Source: CAKRPJ01 sp934376955 (lineage in GTDB: Bacteria; Bacillota; Clostridia; Lachnospirales; Lachnospiraceae). From it: a stretch of 25,392 nucleotides of DNA. The notes below the pieces were generated by a model. The model saw only the letters and a list, made by a program, of their open reading frames with translations, made no database searches and was not told the DNA's origin. Each line of letters begins with the position of its first letter. The first letter of the stretch is position 1. This document shows positions 14,495-21,344 of the stretch, in pieces. The position numbers were made by a program, and so were the translations under genes. Location of the stretch: NCBI GenBank assembly GCA_934376955.1, contig CAKRPJ010000033.1:1-25392 (forward strand), in the 5' to 3' direction.

Positions 14495-17095
14495 TTATTC
14501 TTTTGTTCCTCTCTCCGCAGACGCGTTGAGCTTTCCATCGACCACATCGATCAGGATCGTATCTCCTGCTCTTACACCGTCTGAAAGGATCAGCCTTGCA
14601 GCCAGTGTTTCCACATTTTTCTGCAGATATCTCTTAAGCGGTCTTGCACCGTAAACCGGGTCATAACCATTATCGACGATATACTGCTTTGCCGTATCAC
14701 TGAGGACGATCGTAAGCTCCTTATCGGCCAGACGTTTGTTGACATCTGCGATCAGAAGGTTTACGATTCCACCGATGTTGTCCTTGGTCAGCGGCTTGAA
14801 CAGGATCGTTTCATCCAGACGGTTCAAAAATTCCGGACGGAAATGAGCACGAAGATCGTTCATTACCATCTGCTCTGCCTCCGGTCTGATCTTTCCGTTT
14901 TCGTCGATGCCCTCCAGCAGATACTGGGAACCGATATTGGAGGTCAGGATGATGATCGTATTCTTGAAATCGACAGTCTTACCCATTGAGTCTGTGATAC
15001 GTCCGTCATCGAGGACCTGAAGCAGGACATTGAATACATCCGGATGTGCCTTCTCCACCTCATCGAACAAAACAACACAATATGGTTTCCGTCTGACAGC
15101 CTCTGTCAGCTGTCCGCCTTCATCATAGCCTACGTATCCAGGAGGCGCTCCGATCAGACGGGATACCGAGTGCTTCTCCATATATTCACTCATATCGATA
15201 CGGACCATATTGTTCTCATCATCAAACAGGCTCTCGGCCAGAGCCTTTGCAAGCTCCGTCTTACCTACACCGGTAGGCCCTAAGAACAAGAAGGAGCCTA
15301 TCGGCTTTGTCGGATCTTTAATACCGGCCTTGGAACGGATGATCGCCTCGGTGACCTTCTCCACGCCCTCATCCTGTCCGACAACACGCTTATGAAGCTG
15401 TTCGTCCAGATGCAGCGTCTTGTTCCGCTCACTTTCCGTAAGCTTTGCCACCGGGATCCCCGTCCAGCGGGAAATGATCCTTGCGATCTCGTCCTCGGTA
15501 ACGCTCTCATGAACAAGACTGAGATCCTCGTTCTTTACCTTTTCTTCCTCCTCCCGCAGTTCCTTTTCCAGCTGCGGAAGCTTTCCGTACTGAAGCTCAG
15601 CCGCTTTGTTCAGATCGTATTTCTGCTGGGCATCCTGGATCATGCGGTGAACGCTCTCAATCTCCTCCCGGAGACTGGACAGCTTCTCGACCGAATGCTT
15701 CTCGTTCTCCCACTGGGCCTTCTGTGCCGTAAACTGATCGTGAAGCTCGGCAAGCTCTTTCTGAAGATCTGCAAGACGATCCTTGCTCAGATGGTCTGTT
15801 TCTTTTTTAAGGGCCGCCTCCTCGATCTCAAGCTGCATGATCTTTCTGGAAAGCTCATCCAGCTCTGTCGGCATGGAATCCATCTCGGTCTTTATCATCG
15901 CACAGGCTTCATCTACAAGGTCGATCGCCTTATCCGGAAGGAAACGGTCGCTGATATAACGGTTGGACAAAACAGCTGCGGATACAAGGGCAGAGTCTGT
16001 GATCTTTACTCCGTGGTAGACCTCATACCGATCCTTAAGTCCACGAAGGATCGAGATCGTATCCTCGACCGTCGGCTCATCTACCTGCACCGGCTGGAAA
16101 CGACGCTCCAGCGCCGGATCCTTTTCAATATACTTTCTGTACTCATCCAATGTAGTTGCACCGATACAGTGTAATTCACCACGGGCCAACATCGGCTTCA
16201 GCATATTTCCGGCATCCATAGAGCCCTCTGTCTTTCCGGCACCCACGATCGTGTGGAGCTCATCGATAAACAGAATGATCTGGCCCTCGCTCTTTTTAAC
16301 CTCCTCCAGAACTGCCTTCAGCCTTTCCTCAAACTCACCTCTGTATTTTGCACCGGCCACCAGTGCTCCCATATCAAGGGAAAACAGCTTTTTGTCTTTA
16401 AGTCCTTCCGGTACGTCTCCGCGGACGATCCTCTGGGCAAGACCCTCTACGACTGCTGTTTTACCTACGCCGGGTTCACCGATAAGAACCGGGTTATTTT
16501 TTGTCTTTCTTGACAGAATCCTCACGACATTCCGGATCTCCGCATCACGGCCGATGACCGGATCCAGCTTCTGGTCTCTTGCCTTTTCAACAAGATCCTG
16601 TCCGTATTTATTTAAAGTATCATACGTTGCTTCCGGGTTATCGCTTACCACACGCTGATTTCCGCGCACGGTAGACAACGCCTGCAAAAATTTGTTCCGG
16701 TCGATCCCATAGACACGGAACAGCTCCTTCATTGCTTTATTCGGTTCCTTTAAAAGGCACAGGAACAGATGCTCTACGGAGACATATTCATCTCCCATTG
16801 CCTTTGCTTCATCTTCGGCGTTGATAAGAACCTTATTCAAGTCATTTGTCAGATATACCTGACCGCCTCCGGACACCTTCGGCAGCCGATTTACCGCCTG
16901 CTCAGCTTCGTTTAAAAACTGCTCGCCGGAAATTCCCATCTTCGTCACGAGCTTCATAATCAGGCTGTCTTCCAGACGAAGCAGGCTGACAAGAAGATGC
17001 TCCTGATCTATCTGCTGGTTACCATACTCGTAAGCCAGCTTTTCACAGCCCTGAACGGCTTCAACCGATTTCTGTGTGAATTTGCTGATATTCAT
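14495..17095 (-). CDS. clpB: ATP-dependent chaperone ClpB (disaggregase)
   Basis: Hexameric AAA+ disaggregase that works with DnaK to rescue aggregated proteins after heat stress. The 866 residues are in family order: N domain with two Clp_N repeats (about 1-150), AAA-1 with Walker A GEPGVGKT at 206-213, the coiled-coil M domain (about 405-525), AAA-2 with Walker A GPTGVGKT near 605, and the C-terminal small domain. The M domain distinguishes it from ClpC and ClpA. I chose the second ATG (17093-17095, MNISKFTQKS), which has GGGAGG 9 nt upstream; the ATG at 17101 would be only 3 nt from it. A CIRCE operator overlaps the promoter. Confidence 0.97.
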   Translation of the reverse strand: MNISKFTQKSVEAVQGCEKLAYEYGNQQIDQEHLLVSLLRLEDSLIMKLVTKMGISGEQFLNEAEQAVNRLPKVSGGGQVYLTNDLNKVLINAEDEAKAMGDEYVSVEHLFLCLLKEPNKAMKELFRVYGIDRNKFLQALSTVRGNQRVVSDNPEATYDTLNKYGQDLVEKARDQKLDPVIGRDAEIRNVVRILSRKTKNNPVLIGEPGVGKTAVVEGLAQRIVRGDVPEGLKDKKLFSLDMGALVAGAKYRGEFEERLKAVLEEVKKSEGQIILFIDELHTIVGAGKTEGSMDAGNMLKPMLARGELHCIGATTLDEYRKYIEKDPALERRFQPVQVDEPTVEDTISILRGLKDRYEVYHGVKITDSALVSAAVLSNRYISDRFLPDKAIDLVDEACAMIKTEMDSMPTELDELSRKIMQLEIEEAALKKETDHLSKDRLADLQKELAELHDQFTAQKAQWENEKHSVEKLSSLREEIESVHRMIQDAQQKYDLNKAAELQYGKLPQLEKELREEEEKVKNEDLSLVHESVTEDEIARIISRWTGIPVAKLTESERNKTLHLDEQLHKRVVGQDEGVEKVTEAIIRSKAGIKDPTKPIGSFLFLGPTGVGKTELAKALAESLFDDENNMVRIDMSEYMEKHSVSRLIGAPPGYVGYDEGGQLTEAVRRKPYCVVLFDEVEKAHPDVFNVLLQVLDDGRITDSMGKTVDFKNTIIILTSNIGSQYLLEGIDENGKIRPEAEQMVMNDLRAHFRPEFLNRLDETILFKPLTKDNIGGIVNLLIADVNKRLADKELTIVLSDTAKQYIVDNGYDPVYGARPLKRYLQKNVETLAARLILSDGVRAGDTILIDVVDGKLNASAERGTKE

Positions 17096-17123
17096 AATCA
17101 TAAGCCTCCCTTCAGAGAAACGC

Positions 17124-17186
17124 CCCGCTGCCCTTCATTCAGGCGGCAACGGGATTTTTTCCGGTGTTGCCTCCATAGGCAGCACC
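17124..17186 (-). promoter_or_regulatory. Two GC-rich hairpins in the clpB 5' leader
   Basis: In the ~165-nt leader, CCCGCTGCC (17124-17132) pairs with GGCAACGGG (17145-17153), nine pairs with one G-U on the mRNA. GGTGTTGCC (17163-17171) pairs with GGCAGCACC (17178-17186), with one mismatch on the mRNA. The first ends about 20 nt before the clpB ribosome binding site. Neither has a T-run. A role in message stability or heat response is possible but unproven. Confidence 0.45.
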
Positions 17187-17268
17187 AGGATTTTTCTGAT
17201 GTCTTCGATCTATCTATGTGAAAGAACTCTAAGAGATCTGAAAGATCCAACCCCTTTGTTCTGCATGC

Positions 17269-17297
17269 AATATAACACATATTGTTAGCACTGTCAA
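17269..17297 (-). promoter_or_regulatory. clpB promoter
   Basis: On the minus strand a perfect TTGACA (17292-17297), a 17-bp spacer and TATATT (17269-17274). The -35 lies inside the CIRCE operator, as expected for repression by HrcA. Confidence 0.85.
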
Positions 17298-17311
17298 GGG
17301 TTGAGTGCTAA
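17285..17311. promoter_or_regulatory. CIRCE operator (HrcA site)
   Basis: TTAGCACTG - 9 nt - GAGTGCTAA. This matches the CIRCE consensus TTAGCACTC-N9-GAGTGCTAA at 17 of 18 arm positions; only the last base of the left arm differs. It overlaps the clpB -35 box. HrcA is not encoded in this window. Confidence 0.92.
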
Positions 17312-17332
17312 TTTTTTATGAAGATTTTGTGA

Positions 17333-17518
17333 ACGCTACGAGCCATGCACATTTCCATGAAAGAGCCACCTTTCAAGCTTGCTTGACAAAGGTGGCTCTT
17401 TCATGGAAATGTATAGGGCGACAGCCCTACAGCGAGGGAATTCTTTCCCGAGCTGTGCATGGCGCATATCAAACGCATAAAGCAAATAATGCTTTACGAT
17501 CCCATACGCTACGGCGTA
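17333..17518. repeat. Cloverleaf-like inverted-repeat element of unknown type
   Basis: The 300-bp gap between the clpB operator and the next ORF holds an unusual series of inverted repeats. An outer stem, GCCATGCACA (17342-17351) / TGTGCATGGC (17454-17463), encloses three arms. The first is a perfect 24-bp stem (17350-17373 with 17388-17411, 14-nt loop). The second is TAGGGC-GACA-GCCCTA (17414-17429). The third is AGC-GA-GGGAA-TTCT-TTCCC-GA-GCT (17431-17454), in which the opposed GA pairs could form tandem G-A pairs on the plus-strand RNA. Two more small stems follow (17478-17496 and 17505-17518). The octamer ACGCTACG occurs at 17333-17340 and 17506-17513. No T-run follows, so it is not an ordinary terminator. 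It could be a structured RNA, a MITE-like insertion or a recombination site; I cannot name a family. Confidence 0.6.
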
Positions 17519-17628
17519 CTATCCTTCGATGACCGATCTTCAATTGTTTATATAATACTCCCCAAGAATGAACTTTTCTACCGTTCAGGAAGAATCCATC
17601 AATGTATTTCTGCCACGCTTCGTATTCC

Positions 17629-18495
17629 TTATTTGTGATCTGCTTTATTTTGAGGATCCTCCGTAAGTGTACTATCACAGCAAGAGTTTTCACCATCCAA
17701 CCTTACAACCCAATCATTAAACTTTTCATCTGAGCCATCATATTTTGATTTCTGAATTGCCATTGATATCTGGGCAATGTCACTATGATAATCCGACAAA
17801 CCAGATGTAGCTTTCAATTCATCATATTGTACTCTGTCTGAAAATCCGTGAGCGGTCATTAGGAAGGGCTTATTCTCAATTGAATCATATATTTCTTGGT
17901 AGTCGGCTTTCATGCTTCTAAGAATTTTTTCAAACTGTTCTATGCGTTTTTGCGCATGAATTGTAAGTGAGACAAGCATGACTAATTCGTAACGACAGAT
18001 TTTTCGTATAATTACCGGGTTTAATTGTGGCGTTACTTTAACAATCCCTTTAAACTCATCAGGGATATCTTTATGGGCCGCTTCTTTAGCAGCTACCATT
18101 AATGACTGTGGGTTGTGAAAGGTCCAATTTCGCACATCGAGAAATTCAGATAGAATTGTCGACATTTCTTCTGAGAGTGGTGACGAAATATACTTGTGTT
18201 TCTCCAGAATCTTGCGTAGATCTATGTATGAAAAAGAACTGCTCTGATGATCCGCTGTAAATTTTAGAATCTCACGCTGTCTATAGAGGAGCTTATCATT
18301 AACATCATCATATTCTTTAGCGGGAACATATTTTTCTTGGATACTTTCCAATAAGGATTCTGCCTCAGACGCATACTCCTTATATTTTTCAAGATTGACA
18401 GTCATCCCGGATATTAGCATTCCCAGCACAAGACATGCATCTTCGGCACAGGTAATACTAAACTGCTTGAATTGTTGCTTCGTTCCTCCAGACAT
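17629..18495 (-). CDS. Hypothetical protein with HEPN-like R-X4-H motif
   Basis: A 288-residue, largely helical, soluble-looking protein that I do not recognise at family level. Residues 115-135 read LSEFLDVRNWTFHNPQSLMVA: R122-N123 followed by H127 matches the R-X4-6-H active-site motif of HEPN domains, including the usual polar residue after Arg. HEPN proteins are often RNase toxins or parts of defence systems, but the motif alone is weak evidence. The C-terminal ~70 residues are polar and Asp/Ser-rich. A very strong GGAGGAGG site precedes the ATG. Codon use is more A/T-rich than in the flanking core genes, suggesting acquisition. It sits between broken restriction-modification remnants and the cloverleaf element. 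No nucleotidyltransferase (MNT) partner is visible nearby. Confidence 0.7.
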   Translation of the reverse strand: MSGGTKQQFKQFSITCAEDACLVLGMLISGMTVNLEKYKEYASEAESLLESIQEKYVPAKEYDDVNDKLLYRQREILKFTADHQSSSFSYIDLRKILEKHKYISSPLSEEMSTILSEFLDVRNWTFHNPQSLMVAAKEAAHKDIPDEFKGIVKVTPQLNPVIIRKICRYELVMLVSLTIHAQKRIEQFEKILRSMKADYQEIYDSIENKPFLMTAHGFSDRVQYDELKATSGLSDYHSDIAQISMAIQKSKYDGSDEKFNDWVVRLDGENSCCDSTLTEDPQNKADHK

Positions 18496-18573
18496 GTTAA
18501 ATACCTCCTCCTATATAACCAGCCGGAACACCCCGACTTTCACAACTCCCCCCCTCAAACGCCAGCTTACCCT

Positions 18574-19044
18574 TCAAGCAGCAAAATCGGCGGGGAAATA
18601 ATTAAATTGTATCAATCTCGATATTTTTATATCATACACACGGTAGTTATTGAATGGCTTTAGAATCGCAACGATTGTCTTAATAATACTGGACAGTGTA
18701 TAGAACTCGCCGCCCTTCACACCTTCGTAAGCAGCAAACTGTGCGATACAATACTCGTAAATTCTGTCCAGAAGATCTTTGCCTTCCTCTGTATCAGACA
18801 TATCCATATTGATGAACAGATCGACGGCATTGTCCAAATACTCATCACGATCTTCTTCAAAGCCTTAGCTTTCTACAATAAGTTCGTTATATTTTCTTTC
18901 AAATGTGCTGGAAATATAGCGAAGGAAAATCAGTCCAATGATTACCTTTCTTTATTCAGCGGCAGGGATATGTCCCCATAACACACAGGCAGCATCCCAA
19001 ATTTGTTTTTCAAATCCAATGTTGGCATTGTTCTTTTCAGCCAT
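18574..19044 (-). pseudogene. hsdM: Remnant of type I restriction-modification methyltransferase subunit
   Basis: Read from an ATG at 19042-19044, the frame gives an HsdM N-terminus: FEKQIWDAACVLWGHIPAAE, then GLIFLRYISSTFERKYNELI, then the helical segment with YEYCIAQFAAYEGVKGGEFY. It is interrupted by in-frame TAA stops at codon 31 (18952-18954) and codon 60 (18865-18867). The homology ends just after RVYD, where intact proteins continue into the SAM-binding PCCGSGG motif; here unrelated sequence follows and a stop comes at 18574. The catalytic NPPF region is missing, so the fragment cannot methylate DNA. About 157 of a usual ~500 codons remain. No hsdS or hsdR gene is present, so the system is dead here. 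Confidence 0.85.
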
Positions 19045-19071
19045 TGTTAGTCTCTCTTTCTTAATACTTAT

Positions 19072-19265
19072 TCAAATCAATATTTCCCATTTTCCATACC
19101 ATTTTCCATATCGTTTTCCACCTACTCTGCGAATATATTCCTTTTTCTGCAAGGACTCCATGATTCTTTTAATCGTACTGAGAGATTTTCCGGTCTCTGC
19201 CACAAGCTCTTTTTACTTTATTGACGGATTCTTGTAAATCTCTCGGGCTAATTCCTCCAGATTAT
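19072..19265 (-). pseudogene. Remnant C-terminus of a RecG-like/AlbA_2 winged-helix DNA-binding protein
   Basis: The minus-strand frame reads LEELAREIYKNPSIK, an in-frame TAA (19213-19215), then KELVAETGKSLSTIKRIMES and LQKKEYIRRVGG before a TGA at 19072-19074. This is the winged-helix tail typical of COG2865 proteins (putative ATP-dependent helicase RecG-related, AlbA_2), which commonly neighbour type I restriction genes. The N-terminal part is lost: the fragment abuts the end of the sugar kinase gene. A 12-bp sequence is duplicated in tandem near its 3' end. No function is expected. Confidence 0.65.
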
Positions 19266-19288
19266 AGAAGAAGTATAGGGATATATGT

Positions 19289-20269
19289 CTAAAAAATGTC
19301 CGCACGTCTATTCCTGCTAAACTGCTCGATCTCCTCCTTTGTCGGAATTGCCGGGATCCCTCCTCTTTTCTGCACGCATAATGCTGCAACCCCATTGCCG
19401 TATATTGCACATTTTTTAATTTCATCCCATGTAAGCTCCTGAATGCTTTTTTTCTGCTTCAGGAATTCGCTTAAAAATCCACCCCAGAAGGAATCACCGG
19501 CACCGGTCGTATCGATCGCCTGTACCTGAAAGCCTGCTACTATTTCCATCTTCCCTTTTATGGCGATCAAAGCTCCTTTTCTTCCAAGCGTCACCGCGAT
19601 CAGCTTGGGGCCGGCAGAAAGGAGCCGGTCAACAGCCTTTTTTTGATCTGTAATACCGGTGAGAAGAACGAGCTCCTCATCAGAAACCTTCATTATATCG
19701 GCAAAGGGGATCATGGAGCTCATTTCATTGACCGCGGTGCTTTCATCCTTCCACAGGGAAGCTCTGTAATTCGGATCATAAGAGATAACGGCTCCCGCTG
19801 CTTTTGCGATCTTAACTGCTTCCTTTGTTGCTGTTTTAGACGGCTCATCCGTCAAAGAAAGGGAGCCGAAGTGAAATATTTTACAGCTTTCCAGCAGGCC
19901 TCGATCTAACTCCTCCTTACAAAGCTGCGTATCAGCACCGGGTTTTCTGGAAAAGGAAAACCTGCGCTCTCCATTTTCCGCAATTTCTACGAACGCCAGT
20001 GTTGTAAAAAACCGTTCGTCCTGAATCAGATATTTGGTTCCGATCCCTTCCTCCTCCAATGTCTTTTTCAGGAAATTCCCATGCATGTCCGTGCCGATCT
20101 TACCGATAAATTCTGTGTGATAACCTGTATGTGACGCCACGGTCAGAAGATTGGCCGGTGCGCCGCCCGGATTCTGCTCAAACAGCTTTCTTCCGTCTTT
20201 ACTTCTCCCTGCTTCCGTAAAATCGATCAGAAGCTCTCCCAAAGCGGCAATATCAACATTTTTTTCCAT
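19289..20269 (-). CDS. scrK: PfkB family carbohydrate kinase, probable fructokinase
   Basis: Phosphorylates a sugar, most likely fructose, using ATP in the cytosol. The 326-residue protein has the N-terminal substrate-binding pattern NPGGAPANLLTVASHTGYHT (33-52) and the PfkB signature DTTGAGDSFWGGFL at 253-266, with catalytic base D259. Length is normal. Its Shine-Dalgarno overlaps the stop codon of the upstream U32 gene (TAGGAGG), only 12 bp before the ATG, so it is translationally linked to an operon of unknown function. Sucrose or fructose transporter genes are not nearby, so specificity for another sugar or nucleoside cannot be excluded. The restriction-modification remnants begin directly after its stop. 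Confidence 0.85.
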   Translation of the reverse strand: MEKNVDIAALGELLIDFTEAGRSKDGRKLFEQNPGGAPANLLTVASHTGYHTEFIGKIGTDMHGNFLKKTLEEEGIGTKYLIQDERFFTTLAFVEIAENGERRFSFSRKPGADTQLCKEELDRGLLESCKIFHFGSLSLTDEPSKTATKEAVKIAKAAGAVISYDPNYRASLWKDESTAVNEMSSMIPFADIMKVSDEELVLLTGITDQKKAVDRLLSAGPKLIAVTLGRKGALIAIKGKMEIVAGFQVQAIDTTGAGDSFWGGFLSEFLKQKKSIQELTWDEIKKCAIYGNGVAALCVQKRGGIPAIPTKEEIEQFSRNRRADIF

Positions 20270-20281
20270 AATTCTTACCTC

Positions 20282-21283
20282 CTAAAAGCGGGCGTTTTCT
20301 CGACTGAGATAATAACATAGTCCGCTGCATCCATACGGAAACAGCCTCTGCTTCATTTCATGAAGGTATTCCGCCTCGGTATCTGTATTTTCAAGTATCT
20401 CTCGGGCTATCCTAAGATTATTTATATCCTTTTCCATAAAATCCGCATAGTTTCCACGCCCCACAAGCTTTAAATGTGTGATCCCCGCTTTTTGAAGCTG
20501 ATACAGGGCACAGAGACCGCATCCCGTTTCACCGCAAAGATATCCCTCCGGGTCATATTTTTGTTCCTCAACGTTTGAACTGCATTCCCGGCAGTTTATA
20601 TCCGAACGGTTTCCCCCGGTCTCTTTTTTAATCTGTCCCAGCTTATATGGCACCCGGCACAAATGCCCTAACTCATCACAATGCAGGGAATTACAGAAGG
20701 CTCCGGAAAACTGGCAGAGCTCATTTAGCACAAAAGCTTCAAATTCGCGAATCCCGCAGCCTTCCTGCTTTCTTTCCTGCCGGATCACAGATTCCATATC
20801 TGCAAAGCTGTTTTTCCGGTGAAAGATCAGACGGCGGATATCCAGCCCTTCAAACACCTCCAGCATCCGGCTGTTCACCTCCGCAGTTTCTCCGCTCAGA
20901 TGAAGCTCGCATCGGATCCCATGCTCCTTCATGTATACCAATAACGCCGGATCTGCAACGATAAAGCTTGAAAAGCCAAGCTCTCTGCATCGGCAGATGA
21001 TATCCGCGATCTCCGGATACTGCTTTGGTATATAATAAAGAGAATTGAAGGTAAGATGTACCGGCCTGCCATACTTTCTGACCAGTGCCGCAAGAATCTT
21101 TAATTCGCTTTCCGACCCGATCTGGACGTTGACGCCAAGCACCTCTCTCCGGTTTAACGGCAGTATCGTCCCATATTTTCTATTCCATTCATACGGTACA
21201 TACCCGCAGAAAAATTCGTCTGCACCTGCCCGGACATACCTGACATATTCATCAACGGAACCAAGTCCTGCTGTGATCTTCAT
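20282..21283 (-). CDS. Peptidase U32 family protein, cysteine-rich
   Basis: A 333-residue U32 family protein. U32 members include UbiU/UbiV, TrhP and RlhA, which take part in hydroxylation of quinones or RNA and often bind a 4Fe-4S cluster; others are annotated as collagenase-like proteases. The TIM-barrel N-terminus begins MKITAGLGSVDEYVRYVRAG. The C-terminal region is rich in Cys (C190, C197, C202, C209, C231, C234, C250, C255, C258, C319, C323) and includes CGLCALYQLQKAGITHLKLV, which matches the U32 signature around LxKxxGR. I chose the ATG at 21281-21283 because GGAG lies 6 nt upstream. It lies between a second U32-like gene and a PfkB kinase. Substrate unknown; iron-sulfur binding is inferred. 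Confidence 0.8.
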   Translation of the reverse strand: MKITAGLGSVDEYVRYVRAGADEFFCGYVPYEWNRKYGTILPLNRREVLGVNVQIGSESELKILAALVRKYGRPVHLTFNSLYYIPKQYPEIADIICRCRELGFSSFIVADPALLVYMKEHGIRCELHLSGETAEVNSRMLEVFEGLDIRRLIFHRKNSFADMESVIRQERKQEGCGIREFEAFVLNELCQFSGAFCNSLHCDELGHLCRVPYKLGQIKKETGGNRSDINCRECSSNVEEQKYDPEGYLCGETGCGLCALYQLQKAGITHLKLVGRGNYADFMEKDINNLRIAREILENTDTEAEYLHEMKQRLFPYGCSGLCYYLSRENARF

Positions 21284-21296
21284 GCTAATCTCCATT

Positions 21297-21313
21297 CCGC
21301 CGCTTTGCGGCGG
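21297..21313 (-). promoter_or_regulatory. GC hairpin just upstream of the U32 ribosome binding site
   Basis: CCGCCGC-TTT-GCGGCGG, seven consecutive G-C pairs with a 3-nt loop, in the 61-bp gap between the two U32-type genes. It has no T-run and lies 3 bp from the GGAG site, so it may stabilise the downstream message or influence translation rather than terminate. Confidence 0.5.
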
Positions 21314-21344
21314 CACAAATGTCTTGTGTTTCCACCGACCTCTA

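Noticed and set aside
15392..16174. 260-residue plus-strand ORF inside clpB
   Set aside because: Leu-rich antisense shadow of the ClpB M domain and AAA-1 region.
17342..17463. Cloverleaf element as a tRNA gene
   Set aside because: The arm lengths are wrong: a 24-bp arm, no anticodon-sized 7-nt loops in the right order, and no T-loop GTTCRA box.
17469..17696. 75-residue minus-strand ORF after the HEPN-like gene
   Set aside because: Its ATG lies within the HEPN-like gene, no ribosome binding site is visible, and its end runs into the small stems of the cloverleaf element. The central part (TNKEYEAWQKYIDGFF) looks protein-like, so a decayed gene cannot be excluded, but evidence is insufficient.
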